11,254 bases of DNA from Parachlamydia sp. (GTDB lineage: Bacteria; Chlamydiota; Chlamydiia; Chlamydiales; Parachlamydiaceae). A model generated the notes under the pieces. It saw only the letters and a list, made by a program, of their open reading frames with translations, ran no database searches and was not told the DNA's origin. This document shows, one piece after another, positions 1-7,137 of this stretch. A program made the translations under genes and the position numbers. The stretch lies in assembly GCA_021298935.1 (NCBI GenBank), contig JAJTHR010000138.1, forward strand, positions 1 through 11,254. The letters run 5' to 3'. Numbering within the stretch: position 1 is the stretch's first letter; every line of letters begins with the position of its first letter.

Positions 1-40
1 ATAACCTAACCTGATGGTTTGTAATATGTGCGCCCGACAT
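1..40 (-). CDS. istA: IstA transposase, N-terminal 13 codons only (runs off the window)
   Basis: The ATG at 38-40 lies 8 nt downstream of an AGGAG site and opens a frame reading MSGAHITNHQVRL before the window ends. The pattern ITxxQVRL near the N-terminus resembles the start of IstA, the DDE-type transposase of IS21 elements, which works with the IstB ATPase. The call rests on this short peptide plus the terminal repeats just upstream. No catalytic residues are visible because the gene is cut by the window edge. Confidence 0.6.
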   Translation of the reverse strand, partial: MSGAHITNHQVRL

Positions 41-93
41 TTGCAGTGCTCCTCTTTTATCAAGAAACACTTTGAATGTTGGGCCTTTTTACA

Positions 94-133
94 TGCCATC
101 CTAATTGTCGTTAACCTGCCATCCTAATTGTCG
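94..133. repeat. Two 17-bp direct repeats at the IS end
   Basis: The sequence tgccatcctaattgtcg occurs at 94-110 and again, identically, at 117-133, with 6 bp between. In IS21-family elements such repeats are transposase binding sites just inside the tips. The outer copy supplies the first foreign codons of the truncated kinase gene to the right. Confidence 0.85.
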
Positions 134-661
134 CTGTATAGCCAAAAGTTGTTCTTTGAGCGTTCGAGCCTTTTGCAAATGATTTCTTGGAATTTCCCAT
201 TCTTTGTCTAGCGCAGCCAACCAATCTTCAATGCGAGGAAAAGCAAAATCTGTTGGAAGAGGAGCTTTGTGCAATCTTCTTGCAGTGTTGCAAGCTACCT
301 CTATACATTTTTTACTATCTTTGACGTAGTAATTCTTTAAAGGGTTTCCAGATAAAGCTTTCTCTAACAGTATCGCATTCTTATTTCTGTTTAAAACTGA
401 TACCCCACCAAATCCTTCAAAGGCGTTCAAAGCTGTGGCTTCTCTTTCTAAGTCGGATGCATTCAAGCTAAGTTTTAAAATAATAGGCAAATCATCCTGG
501 AAACCCGATAATACATAATTGTAGGTAAGGTTATCCAGTGGCTTAAGATGACTTAATCCCCATAAAGATTCTAATTGCTTTACATGTTTTGGTAGCTCAT
601 CAAGCCATAATCTTCCTCTTTCGCGATAAATACTTAAGATATTGCTTTCCAATTTTTGCAT
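101..661 (-). pseudogene. APH(6)/hydroxyurea-type kinase, truncated by an IS
   Basis: This is the N-terminal part of a kinase resembling the aminoglycoside/hydroxyurea resistance kinases (streptomycin 6-phosphotransferase, StrB-like). Counted from the ATG at 661, about 176 residues are native. They include the likely nucleotide-binding lysine in the strand ILKLSL (about residue 63) and the segment ending LKEQLLAIQ. Full-length family members are roughly 270-300 residues and continue with an HGDLHxxN catalytic loop, which is absent here. The last ten residues (RQLGWQVNDN) are encoded by the IS terminal repeat and then stop. Without the catalytic Asp and metal-binding residues the product cannot be an active kinase. 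A TTG start at 694, directly after the upstream stop, is possible, but MQKLESNIL matches my memory of family N-termini. It is the last gene of the operon. Confidence 0.75.
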
Positions 662-694
662 AGAGTCTTTACCTTGTTCCTTTATAGAACTCAA

Positions 695-1165
695 CTATCC
701 ATGAGGAGGTTCTAGGCTGGCTAAATCTGGTCCCGTTTTAAAAAATGAAACGTTCTTTGCAACGATAGACTTTGGAGTAATCTGCACCATCATATTCAAA
801 GGATCCACGATGTTGGCTACAAACCATTTGTTCCAATCATCACTGTTTTCTCCCAAATATTTGGATACAAAACGTTTAAGGCGTTCGCAATCTACTTTGC
901 CAATTTGTGCTGTACCGCGGATTCCTACATGTTTAAGAACGCCTTTTTGTAAGTCAAAGTCTACCACGCCAACCGCACACTGAGGTTCTTGTTGAAGCCT
1001 TTTAATAAAGCTATCCTCGGTAGTTCCAAAAACCCATAAATAAGATTCTTCCCAAATGAACCAGAGAGGAGAATCCCTTGGTTCACCTTTATCGACCGTT
1101 GCTAGATGAGCTATGAGAGGCTTGTTTAACACTGTATCTATTTCAAAATCTTTCTGTACGAACAT
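695..1165 (-). CDS. Flavin-binding split-barrel protein (pyridoxamine phosphate oxidase-like)
   Basis: This 156-residue protein looks like the PNPOx-like split beta-barrel family. Most members bind FMN, F420 or heme and reduce or oxidise small molecules. The N-terminal strand KPLIAHLATV, the PRDSPLWFIW segment and the central HVGIRGTAQIG strand are typical of the fold. The length fits the small single-domain members. The substrate cannot be read from the sequence, and assignment to vitamin B6 synthesis would be unsafe. The ATG at 1165 follows the stop of the acetyltransferase gene by only 2 bases, with a GAGAG site inside the end of that gene, so translation is probably coupled. A TTG at 1198 would overlap the upstream gene and is less likely. 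Its place among drug-modifying genes suggests a detoxification role, by inference only. Confidence 0.65.
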   Translation of the reverse strand: MFVQKDFEIDTVLNKPLIAHLATVDKGEPRDSPLWFIWEESYLWVFGTTEDSFIKRLQQEPQCAVGVVDFDLQKGVLKHVGIRGTAQIGKVDCERLKRFVSKYLGENSDDWNKWFVANIVDPLNMMVQITPKSIVAKNVSFFKTGPDLASLEPPHG

Positions 1166-1167
1166 TT

Positions 1168-1809
1168 TTAACTCTCTATGCTCATTGCTTCTAAACAATC
1201 AACATCAAGGTTGCAAATCAGCTTTAGATTGCGATTAATCTTTTCAATATCCCAGTCCCACCAAGCTATTTTCTGCAGGCGCTCAATGGTTTTATTGTCA
1301 AAACGCATTTTCACAACTTTAGCTGGGTTACCGGCTACAATAGAATAAGCCGGTACATCCTTGATGACTACGGCTCGGGCTGCAATGATGGCGCCATTAC
1401 CTATAGTTACACCGTTTTTAATTAAAGAATCGTATCCAAACCAAACGTCATTGCCAACAACAATATCTCCTTTAACTGGCAAATCATAAACATTAAAGGC
1501 GCTTTCCCAGCCATGTCCAAATATGGGAAAAGGGTAGGTACTTATTGCATCAAGCTTATGGTCTCCAGTCATAATAAAACGCGTTTCTGCGGCGATAGCG
1601 CAGAATTTTCCAATGATGAGCTTCACTTTTGAAAAGTCATAATTGTACAAGACATTATACTCTTCAAATTTATCAGGACCATATCGGCGATCATCAAAGT
1701 ACGTGTAATCCCCAACGAAAATATTGCTAGCTTTGACAAAATTTTTCAAAAAAACAAGTTTGTCATAGTCTTTAAGGGGGTATAAGGAATCGGGATTGGG
1801 GCCTGTCAT
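1168..1809 (-). CDS. vat: Vat-type streptogramin A / xenobiotic acetyltransferase
   Basis: The 213-residue product closely resembles Vat enzymes, trimeric left-handed beta-helix proteins that move acetyl from acetyl-CoA to the hydroxyl of streptogramin A antibiotics. The N-terminus MTGPNPDSLYPL matches the Vat MGPNP opening. The segment TGDHKLD (His84) corresponds to the catalytic histidine region. It is followed by STYPFPIFGHGWE, then hexapeptide repeats around GDIVVGNDVWFGYDSLI and the family signature IVAGNPAKVVKMRF. The WWDW motif near residue 224-equivalent of the C-terminal helix (IAWWDWDIEKIN) is also typical. Length is normal for the family. A GGAGA site precedes the ATG. Chloramphenicol acetyltransferases of the CatB (XAT) type share the fold, so the exact drug is uncertain. 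It lies 27 nt downstream of a GNAT gene. Confidence 0.85.
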   Translation of the reverse strand: MTGPNPDSLYPLKDYDKLVFLKNFVKASNIFVGDYTYFDDRRYGPDKFEEYNVLYNYDFSKVKLIIGKFCAIAAETRFIMTGDHKLDAISTYPFPIFGHGWESAFNVYDLPVKGDIVVGNDVWFGYDSLIKNGVTIGNGAIIAARAVVIKDVPAYSIVAGNPAKVVKMRFDNKTIERLQKIAWWDWDIEKINRNLKLICNLDVDCLEAMSIES

Positions 1810-1836
1810 TCTATTTTCTCCAACTTATAATTGCTC

Positions 1837-2292
1837 TCATAACATTTTACCCATGGCAAGGTCGTGAATGCTTGGTGGCTCGCCACTGGGGTCATTGAAT
1901 GGCATTTCGAGATAGCCATTTTTGCGATAGAATTCTATTGCACTGGGTCTTGCTTCATCATGCAGAGATTTAATACTTTGTGTTTTTAGCCATTGTTCGC
2001 ACAAGTGTAAAAATTGACTACCCAATCCGTGATTTCTATAAGATTCATCAATGACAATAATTCTCAATGCAGCTCGGTGATTTGGCCAAAGCTGAATGTG
2101 AGCATAACCAATCATTGTTTCATCTTGATAAAGGATGAGATGCACATGTTCTTTATGGTTAAATGTCCATGTGTAGGGATCTTGGATTGCTAATGGATCA
2201 AAAAAGTATTTGTTTCGTAATTTCTCAGCAAAATCCCATTCGATATCTTGTACGCACTTTACAAGACGAGTTTCATCAACGTTTTTCTTCAT
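1837..2292 (-). CDS. GNAT-family N-acetyltransferase
   Basis: This 151-residue protein has the GNAT fold, which transfers acetyl from acetyl-CoA to an amine. The central beta strands LRIIVIDESY lead into the acetyl-CoA pyrophosphate loop RNHGLGSQFL (motif A, R/QxxGxG). The C-terminal SAIEFYRKNGYLEM segment is motif B, with the usual Tyr. The length is that of a single-domain enzyme. The substrate is unknown, and its place between APH(9)-like and Vat-like genes suggests a drug or toxin, by inference. Its start lies 14 nt after the stop of the upstream kinase gene. The sequence around this start is almost repeated at the start of that kinase (see the repeat entries). Confidence 0.8.
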   Translation of the reverse strand: MKKNVDETRLVKCVQDIEWDFAEKLRNKYFFDPLAIQDPYTWTFNHKEHVHLILYQDETMIGYAHIQLWPNHRAALRIIVIDESYRNHGLGSQFLHLCEQWLKTQSIKSLHDEARPSAIEFYRKNGYLEMPFNDPSGEPPSIHDLAMGKML

Positions 2293-2309
2293 GAATATCT
2301 TTATCCTTA
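2281..2309. repeat. Direct repeat copy A at the GNAT gene start
   Basis: On the minus strand this covers AAGGAT, the start codon and the first codons of the GNAT gene. It matches the 32-bp copy at 3301-3332 except for one 2-bp indel and one 1-bp indel. The two copies bracket the APH(9)-like gene. Confidence 0.75.
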
Positions 2310-3314
2310 TAGGGCTAATTTCTCATCTGTTTTGAATGCTATGTCTACCACACCATTTGCTTCAAACATGTCCATAAAGTGTTTATACATTTCCAGCCTG
2401 TCTTCTCCTCCGCCGGATGTCAAAAGCAACGCTTGGCCGTACTCTGCAATATCCTGTACGATTCGTTCATGTCGGTAATAAGCGAGGAGTACTCTATTAA
2501 TGTTAGTGTTTCCGTAGCCTTTATAAAAAAATTCTTCTTCTCGCGGATTATTCCAAACATTAGCAACACCTCCGCCAATAAACATGAGGTCGCGCTCTTT
2601 GGGAGCCATAATAGGTTCGTCCCAATCCACTATGTAGATAGCGCCACTTTCATCTATCAATACGTTGCCACCATGAATGTCTGAATGGCACAGCACGAAT
2701 TCGGGCGATTGTTCCTGAATCATTTGGCTGAAAGATTCAGCTCGAATTACCAGACGGTGAATGATCGCCTTATGCTCCTTCATAAACGCCCGTAGCTTCA
2801 AAGCCGTTTCATCAACGTCTAGGTCTTTCTCAATATGGGAATAAAGCGATCGAATAGCTTCCCGCCATTGAGGCGAATAGCTTTCTTTCCTAATCCGATC
2901 TTTGATTGATGGCGTCAGGTCCAAGTCATGAACTTGTTTTAACGCTTTGCCTAATACAACCCATTGATCATCAGTTAGATGATAGCAAAACCCGTTCTGT
3001 CCATTGACAAATGGATACACAGTAAGCGTAAAATCGTTGACGTGCTGAGTCAGCTTGCCATCGCTTGTTTTGATAGGGGGAATAATCTGTTGAATTCCAG
3101 ATGCCTGCAGCAATCCTAATAGCGTAACGCTGATATCAGAATGATGACCACGTTTTAGCTTTACGAAATAAGACTGCCCGTTACATGCCTCAGCCTTATA
3201 TACGGATGCATTCATATCTGCACCTAGAGGAAGGAGTATAAGAGTGGTAGCTACGATGCCGTAATTAGTGTTTAAGCAATCAATAAGGAGGATATTGTCA
3301 GTTTTTCTCTTCAT
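2307..3314 (-). CDS. aph(9): APH(9)-type spectinomycin phosphotransferase
   Basis: The 335-residue product is strikingly similar, from memory, to APH(9)-Ia of Legionella pneumophila (about 331 residues), which phosphorylates spectinomycin. Shared features include the GADMNASVYKAE opening of the N-lobe, the ATP-binding lysine in YFVKLKRG (Lys52), and the catalytic loop LCHSDIHGGNVL with Asp212 and Asn217. They also include the metal-binding IVDWDEP (Asp230), followed by APKERDLMFIGGGV and YYRHERIVQDIAEYGQ. These APH(9) blocks run the whole length, so the gene appears intact. Its start overlaps the last codons of the ABC exporter gene by 17 bp, and an AAGGAT site lies 11-12 nt upstream. Spectinomycin is the best-supported substrate, but activity is inferred from family resemblance. 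Confidence 0.85.
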   Translation of the reverse strand: MKRKTDNILLIDCLNTNYGIVATTLILLPLGADMNASVYKAEACNGQSYFVKLKRGHHSDISVTLLGLLQASGIQQIIPPIKTSDGKLTQHVNDFTLTVYPFVNGQNGFCYHLTDDQWVVLGKALKQVHDLDLTPSIKDRIRKESYSPQWREAIRSLYSHIEKDLDVDETALKLRAFMKEHKAIIHRLVIRAESFSQMIQEQSPEFVLCHSDIHGGNVLIDESGAIYIVDWDEPIMAPKERDLMFIGGGVANVWNNPREEEFFYKGYGNTNINRVLLAYYRHERIVQDIAEYGQALLLTSGGGEDRLEMYKHFMDMFEANGVVDIAFKTDEKLAL

Positions 3315-5055
3315 GAATATCTTCTATCCTTAACTGCATGTTGTACAAGTTTGCGTAGATGCCATTTAACCCGAGCAGCTCCTTATGGGTTCCTTGTTCT
3401 TCAATCCCATTGTCGGTTAAAACTAAGATTCTCTTCGCATTTCTTATGGTTGAAAGGCGGTGGGCAATAACGATTGTGGTTCGATTTTTAATGAGCTTCT
3501 CTAAAGCATTTTGAACAGCTTTCTCACTCTCATTATCCAATGAGCTAGTGGCTTCATCAAAAATAATAATAGGTGGATTTTTCAAAAATACCCGAGCTAT
3601 GCTCAAGCGTTGCTTTTGGCCACCAGATAACTTTACACCACGTTGTCCTATGTCAGTTTGATATCCATTAGGCAATGACATGATAAAATCGTGAGCATTG
3701 GCTTTTTTGGCAGCCATAATAATCTCATCTTCAGTGGCTTCAAGCTTGCCATAGCGAATATTATCTATAACTGTCCCAGCAAATAAATAAACATCCTGTT
3801 GGACAAGACCTATATGCTTCCTTAGAGATCCCAATTTAAGGCTTTTGATGTTTTTGCCATCGATTAATATTTCTCCCGCATTCACTTCATAAAATCGAGG
3901 AATTAGAGAGCACAGGGTTGTTTTTCCAGCTCCCGAAGGGCCTACTAAAGCAATATATTCTCCTACTTTTACGTTGAGGGAAACATTTTTTAAGACATGC
4001 TCATAGCCTTCTCTATATTTAAAGCTGACATTCCTAAACTCTATGCTTCCTTGAACATCAGTGAGTTCTGTTGCCTCGGCTGTATCCTTAATATCCGGTT
4101 CCACCTCCAATACTTCCATAAATCGATTAAAACCAGTGATGCCTTCTTGGTACAACCTAGTGAAGTTACCTAGTCGCTGTATCGGCTCAATCAAAATTAC
4201 AGTGTAAAGTAAAAATGTAAGCAAATCCGCTAAGTCTAGAGATCCTTTAACGATGCTGATCGCTCCAAAGATCACCACCGCAACGGTCATAAGTTGTGTA
4301 AGGGTGATTAAGCCTTCATAGAAATAGGCCTCGTTTTTGTAGCCTTCTTTTCTACTTTCAATAAAGCGGTTGTTTTCATATTGGAATTTTTCTCTCTCAA
4401 CTGCTTCATTCGTAAAAGATTTTACAACTCTAATCCCTGCCAGGCTATCCTCAACCTGGGCATTAATATCTCCGATTCTATCTCGGCTCTTTCTTAAGGC
4501 ATGCTGCATTTTTCTACTGAAATAGAACCCGTATAGACCCATGATTGGCAGAAAAAAAAGAGCGATGAGGGCGAGCTTTACATTGATATTCAACAGGATG
4601 ATAAATGCGCCAATAAAGTTGAGTAAGGAAATAACAATATCTTCAGGTCCATGATGATACAATTCAGCAAGATCAAAAGTATCATTTGAGATACGTGTCA
4701 TGAGCTGGCCTGTTCGATGGTCGTCATAGAATTTGAAAGAGAGCTTTTGGTAATGTTCAAACAGTTCATTACGCATATCTCTTTCCATCAGAGCACCCAT
4801 CATGTGACCTTTGTAATCAACAAAAGCATGGCAGATAGCATGGATGGCTACCAAAGCAAGCATCACGCCGCCCACAATATAGATTTGGTTAAGCGCATCA
4901 AGCGAGTTAGTTTCTAAACTCTTAGTGATATACCTAATGCATAAGGGGATGGCGAGTACAGTTGCTGATACTACGATTGCGCATGCCATATCTGCATAAA
5001 AAAGACCCCTGTAAGGTTTATAGTAAGATAAAAATTTCTTAAATCTTGGATTCAC
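3298..5055 (-). CDS. ABC exporter half-transporter (MsbA/Sav1866 type)
   Basis: This is a 585-residue fused transporter with a six-helix membrane domain (hydrophobic stretches near 19-40, 58-80, 138-156, 158-180, 245-270, 277-295) followed by a complete ATPase domain. The ATPase has Walker A GPSGAGKTT (372-380), Q-loop around 419, signature LSGGQ (476-480), Walker B IIIFDE with Glu501, D-loop SSLD and H-loop His532. Such proteins act as homodimers or heterodimers in the inner membrane and export drugs, lipids or peptides. No partner half-transporter is present, so a homodimer is likely. The start is GTG, overlapping the stop of the upstream kinase in GTGA, with a GAGG site 7 nt before it. Placement within a resistance-type operon favours drug efflux, but lipid A export-type substrates cannot be excluded. 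Confidence 0.9.
   Translation of the reverse strand: MNPRFKKFLSYYKPYRGLFYADMACAIVVSATVLAIPLCIRYITKSLETNSLDALNQIYIVGGVMLALVAIHAICHAFVDYKGHMMGALMERDMRNELFEHYQKLSFKFYDDHRTGQLMTRISNDTFDLAELYHHGPEDIVISLLNFIGAFIILLNINVKLALIALFFLPIMGLYGFYFSRKMQHALRKSRDRIGDINAQVEDSLAGIRVVKSFTNEAVEREKFQYENNRFIESRKEGYKNEAYFYEGLITLTQLMTVAVVIFGAISIVKGSLDLADLLTFLLYTVILIEPIQRLGNFTRLYQEGITGFNRFMEVLEVEPDIKDTAEATELTDVQGSIEFRNVSFKYREGYEHVLKNVSLNVKVGEYIALVGPSGAGKTTLCSLIPRFYEVNAGEILIDGKNIKSLKLGSLRKHIGLVQQDVYLFAGTVIDNIRYGKLEATEDEIIMAAKKANAHDFIMSLPNGYQTDIGQRGVKLSGGQKQRLSIARVFLKNPPIIIFDEATSSLDNESEKAVQNALEKLIKNRTTIVIAHRLSTIRNAKRILVLTDNGIEEQGTHKELLGLNGIYANLYNMQLRIEDIHEEKN
3301..3332. repeat. Direct repeat copy B at the APH(9) gene start
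   Basis: On the minus strand it contains AAGGAT, the APH(9) start codon and the last codons of the ABC exporter gene (ending EDIHEEKN). It is nearly identical to copy A at 2281-2309, where the same bases form the ribosome binding region of the GNAT gene. Confidence 0.75.
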
Positions 5056-5954
5056 AAATTTGCCTCGAAAAGATTTTCAAGAAATTGACGATTATATTGG
5101 TAAATACGGGAATCCCGATTGTCCCAAGTTCTCCGCTTAACTGTAAAACCGATTGTGGCAATTGCTTTATTTAAGCGTAAGAAAGGAGCGAGACGAATAT
5201 AGTTAGGGACTGGACGGATGCTTGCATATCCAGCTAACAAGAGCTTACTATGAGAATTGTTAGACCACTCTCCATGTTCTAATGCGCATAGATCTTCTTC
5301 AGCAAAGCTTGCACGTGCTCCAGCCCAATCAATAATTCCTTTTAACGAACCTTCATGGACAATGATATTACCAGGTCGGAAATCTCGATGTACGACACAA
5401 GGGCCATTCAAAGCTGTTAAAAGATTGAGATTTTCTTTATAATAGTCTAAGCATTGCTTAATTAAGCTAATAGGTAAATGAGGTCTACATTCTTCCAAGC
5501 CTTCTTCAAACTTCAAAGTAAAATATGAACAAGGATCGGATGTTAAATTATTCTGTATAGGATCTCCGTAGCCTGGTAGGCGGTTAAGATGAATGAGTGC
5601 AAGACATCGGCCAATTTCATAAGCAAGAGCCTCAGTAAGCTCCTCTGCTTTAAGAAGGTTACCAGGCAAGTACTCCATCAAAATAGCGCCATGTATATAT
5701 TCGGTTGGCTCTACAGATTTAATAATTTTTGGGACTGGTAAAATTCCAGCAAAATGCTTCAAGAAATACATTTCTCGCAAGTAATCATTAGGGCGATCAC
5801 AAATTTTTAAAATAAGCTGCTTTCCATTTGACTGTGTAATCTTATAGACAATTGCAACCATTGCATCTTCGTGATCAATATGTGAAAAAACTGGGTTGTA
5901 AAGGTTGAGGTGTTCTTGATACAAAGTGATAAGGTTATCAATGCTGCCTTTCAT
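5052..5954 (-). CDS. Aminoglycoside phosphotransferase-family kinase
   Basis: A 300-residue member of the APH/choline kinase-like family. Counted from the ATG at 5954, the ATP-binding lysine is in LILKIC (Lys50), the hinge is ILMEYLPG, and the catalytic loop is VVHRDFRPGNII with Asp191 and Asn196. The metal-binding Asp209 is in IIDWAGA. The motifs are complete, so it should be active. It resembles no drug-specific subfamily that I can name, so substrates other than aminoglycosides (macrolides, amino alcohols, sugars) remain possible. I chose the ATG at 5954 because AGGAG lies 5 nt before it and it overlaps the upstream stop as ATGA. The ATG at 5978 has no such site. Its own stop overlaps the GTG of the ABC exporter. 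Confidence 0.85.
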   Translation of the reverse strand: MKGSIDNLITLYQEHLNLYNPVFSHIDHEDAMVAIVYKITQSNGKQLILKICDRPNDYLREMYFLKHFAGILPVPKIIKSVEPTEYIHGAILMEYLPGNLLKAEELTEALAYEIGRCLALIHLNRLPGYGDPIQNNLTSDPCSYFTLKFEEGLEECRPHLPISLIKQCLDYYKENLNLLTALNGPCVVHRDFRPGNIIVHEGSLKGIIDWAGARASFAEEDLCALEHGEWSNNSHSKLLLAGYASIRPVPNYIRLAPFLRLNKAIATIGFTVKRRTWDNRDSRIYQYNRQFLENLFEANL

Positions 5955-6526
5955 ATAGTCTCCTGAAGCTTTTTCCATTCATCGCGATATAGGCGATAAA
6001 GAACATGCTTTCTTAATGGATGACCTTCCTGTAATTTTGGATGATCAAAGTCATCTTTTGGGTCGTGATGCAAGCCAATTTTTTCCATGATACGTCTTGA
6101 GCGTATGTTTTGAATAGATGTAAAAGAGACGATTTCATTCAAATTTAGCTTCTCAAATCCATGTCTAAGACATGCAACAGCTCCTTCTGTAGCATATCCA
6201 CGTCCCCAAAAATCATAAGCTAAACGCCATCCTACTTCAACAGCAGGCGTAGAATGAGCTTTAAAAGATGGTTCAGCTAGACCTATAAAACCAATAAATT
6301 CAGCGATATCTGGGACAGATACTGCCCATAATCCCCATCCTTGCTCTTCTAGCTTAGTAGAAATACGTTCGGCGAGATTATCGCTTTCTTCTCTGTTAAG
6401 AGTTGATGGAAAGTACTCCATGACACGGGCATCAGAGTTTAATTGAGCAAATAGTTCCAAATCTTCTTGCTGCCAAGGACGTAAAACTAGCCGCTCTGTT
6501 TTTATTACAGATTTCATTTGGGTCAT
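5951..6526 (-). CDS. RimJ/RimL-type GNAT acetyltransferase
   Basis: The 191-residue product has the features of the Acetyltransf_3 (RimJ/RimL-like) branch of GNAT enzymes. These are the N-terminal TERLVLRPWQQEDLELF, the strand VEVGWRLAYDFWGRGYATEG carrying the acetyl-CoA loop (WGRGYATEG), and the ENIRS-like NIRSRRIMEKIGL helix. Members acetylate ribosomal protein N-termini, peptides or small amines. Its operon position between a GNAT gene and a kinase gene favours a small-molecule or defence role over ribosome modification, by inference. The start overlaps the upstream stop in ATGA, with AAGGA 8 nt before it, and its own stop overlaps the next gene in the same way. Confidence 0.85.
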   Translation of the reverse strand: MTQMKSVIKTERLVLRPWQQEDLELFAQLNSDARVMEYFPSTLNREESDNLAERISTKLEEQGWGLWAVSVPDIAEFIGFIGLAEPSFKAHSTPAVEVGWRLAYDFWGRGYATEGAVACLRHGFEKLNLNEIVSFTSIQNIRSRRIMEKIGLHHDPKDDFDHPKLQEGHPLRKHVLYRLYRDEWKKLQETI

Positions 6527-6942
6527 AGGTTCTTCCTTAACATGAACATCTTGGAGTCTTTTTCAAAGCCTTCACGGGTGAATTCAATGTTGTAACCAAG
6601 TTTTTGGTAAAATGGCAAAGCTTCCCAATCCATAGTATTGACGGTGGCAAAGGTACATCCACATTCCTTACCTATTTTTTCCGCTTCTGCCATTAGCTTG
6701 GCTCCCCATCCCTGATGCCGTATTTTTTTATTGATCCAAAGCGCATCCACATAAAGATTCCCATAAAGAACTGCTCCTTTAGCACCACCTAAAATATTTT
6801 GAGACTCATTCTTAATGCAAATACCAAAAGTGCTAACGCGATTCATTCCTTTAGCCGCTACAGCTTCATCGTTAAGCCCTGCATAAAGAATTGTTTCAAG
6901 ATTAGGTGTATCATCACGTTCCAACCGATAAAGTTCTTGCAT
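6523..6942 (-). CDS. GNAT-family acetyltransferase, first gene of the resistance-type operon
   Basis: This 139-residue GNAT protein has the strand NLYVDALWINKKIR leading into the acetyl-CoA loop RHQGWGAKLM, then the helix AEAEKIGKECGC and the C-terminal ALPFYQKLGYNIEF motif. This pattern (LPFYxKxGY and a final LRKNL) fits a widespread small GNAT subfamily of unknown substrate. The ATG at 6942 was chosen because a near-perfect AAAGGAGG (6953-6960) sits 10 nt upstream. An ATG at 7011 would extend the protein through the promoter and the ribosome binding site and is rejected. It ends in an ATGA overlap with the next acetyltransferase. Confidence 0.85.
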   Translation of the reverse strand: MQELYRLERDDTPNLETILYAGLNDEAVAAKGMNRVSTFGICIKNESQNILGGAKGAVLYGNLYVDALWINKKIRHQGWGAKLMAEAEKIGKECGCTFATVNTMDWEALPFYQKLGYNIEFTREGFEKDSKMFMLRKNL

Positions 6943-6952
6943 AAAAATAACC

Positions 6953-6960
6953 CCTCCTTT
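6953..6960 (-). promoter_or_regulatory. Strong ribosome binding site of the first operon gene
   Basis: The minus-strand sequence AAAGGAGG lies 10 nt before the ATG at 6942 and is the best Shine-Dalgarno match in the window. It decides the start of the first GNAT gene and implies high translation of the operon's lead gene. Confidence 0.8.
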
Positions 6961-6970
6961 CTGAAGTAAA

Positions 6971-6979
6971 ATTGTAGCA
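6971..6979 (-). promoter_or_regulatory. Extended -10 promoter of the resistance-type operon
   Basis: The minus strand reads TGCTACAAT, an extended -10 element (TGn plus TACAAT, five of six to TATAAT). The best -35 at 18 bp spacing is CTGTGA, a weak match, as is common with extended -10 promoters. Transcription would start near 6964, giving a leader of about 20 nt that contains the strong ribosome binding site. No other promoter-like site was seen between here and the left end of the operon. Confidence 0.5.
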
Positions 6980-7004
6980 GAATTTGAGAGGAAATCACAG
7001 GAAA

Positions 7005-7038
7005 ACTTCATGAGCTACGTGTCTGCAAAACATGAAGT
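7005..7038. repeat. 8-bp inverted repeat upstream of the operon promoter
   Basis: ACTTCATG (7005-7012) and CATGAAGT (7031-7038) form a perfect inverted repeat with an 18-bp spacer, just upstream of the weak -35 region. It could bind a dimeric regulator or form a weak hairpin. No T-run follows, so it does not look like a terminator. Confidence 0.35.
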
Positions 7039-7137
7039 CGCCTTTAGTTGAAACTAAGTCAGAAAAAAATAGCAAAAAATTTTTAGAAGTCTCTCTTTAG
7101 AACAATTTCCATAAATACGAACAAGTACCGCTTCTAT

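Larger units (their letters stand above)
1..133 (-). mobile_element. End of an IS21-family insertion sequence
   Basis: Read on the minus strand from 133 leftwards, this stretch begins with two copies of a 17-bp sequence (117-133 and 94-110, separated by 6 bp). A short leader, a clear AGGAG ribosome binding site (49-53) and a start codon at 40 follow. Multiple short repeats at the ends and an istA gene close to the end are characteristic of the IS21 family. The junction with the kinase gene falls at 133/134, because the kinase frame changes from family-like residues to repeat-encoded residues exactly there. I do not see the TG tip typical of many IS21 ends, so the precise last bases are unresolved. 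The rest of the element lies outside the window to the left. Confidence 0.7.

Noticed and set aside
4717..4917. Plus-strand frames inside the ABC exporter, kinase and replicase genes
   Set aside because: They are antisense shadows of well-supported genes with no ribosome binding sites or recognisable products.
134..6942. Integron gene cassettes
   Set aside because: Genes overlap or nearly touch, leaving no room for attC sites, and no integrase is visible.
6523..7011. Longer first GNAT gene starting at the ATG at 7011
   Set aside because: The extension would translate the promoter and the strong AAAGGAGG site. The residues before the ATG at 6942 show no family features.
7060..7137. Possible rho-independent terminator after the small hypothetical gene
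   Set aside because: There are T-runs on the minus strand (around 7064-7083) but no GC-rich stem immediately before them. The A5T6 tract is only a weak AT palindrome.
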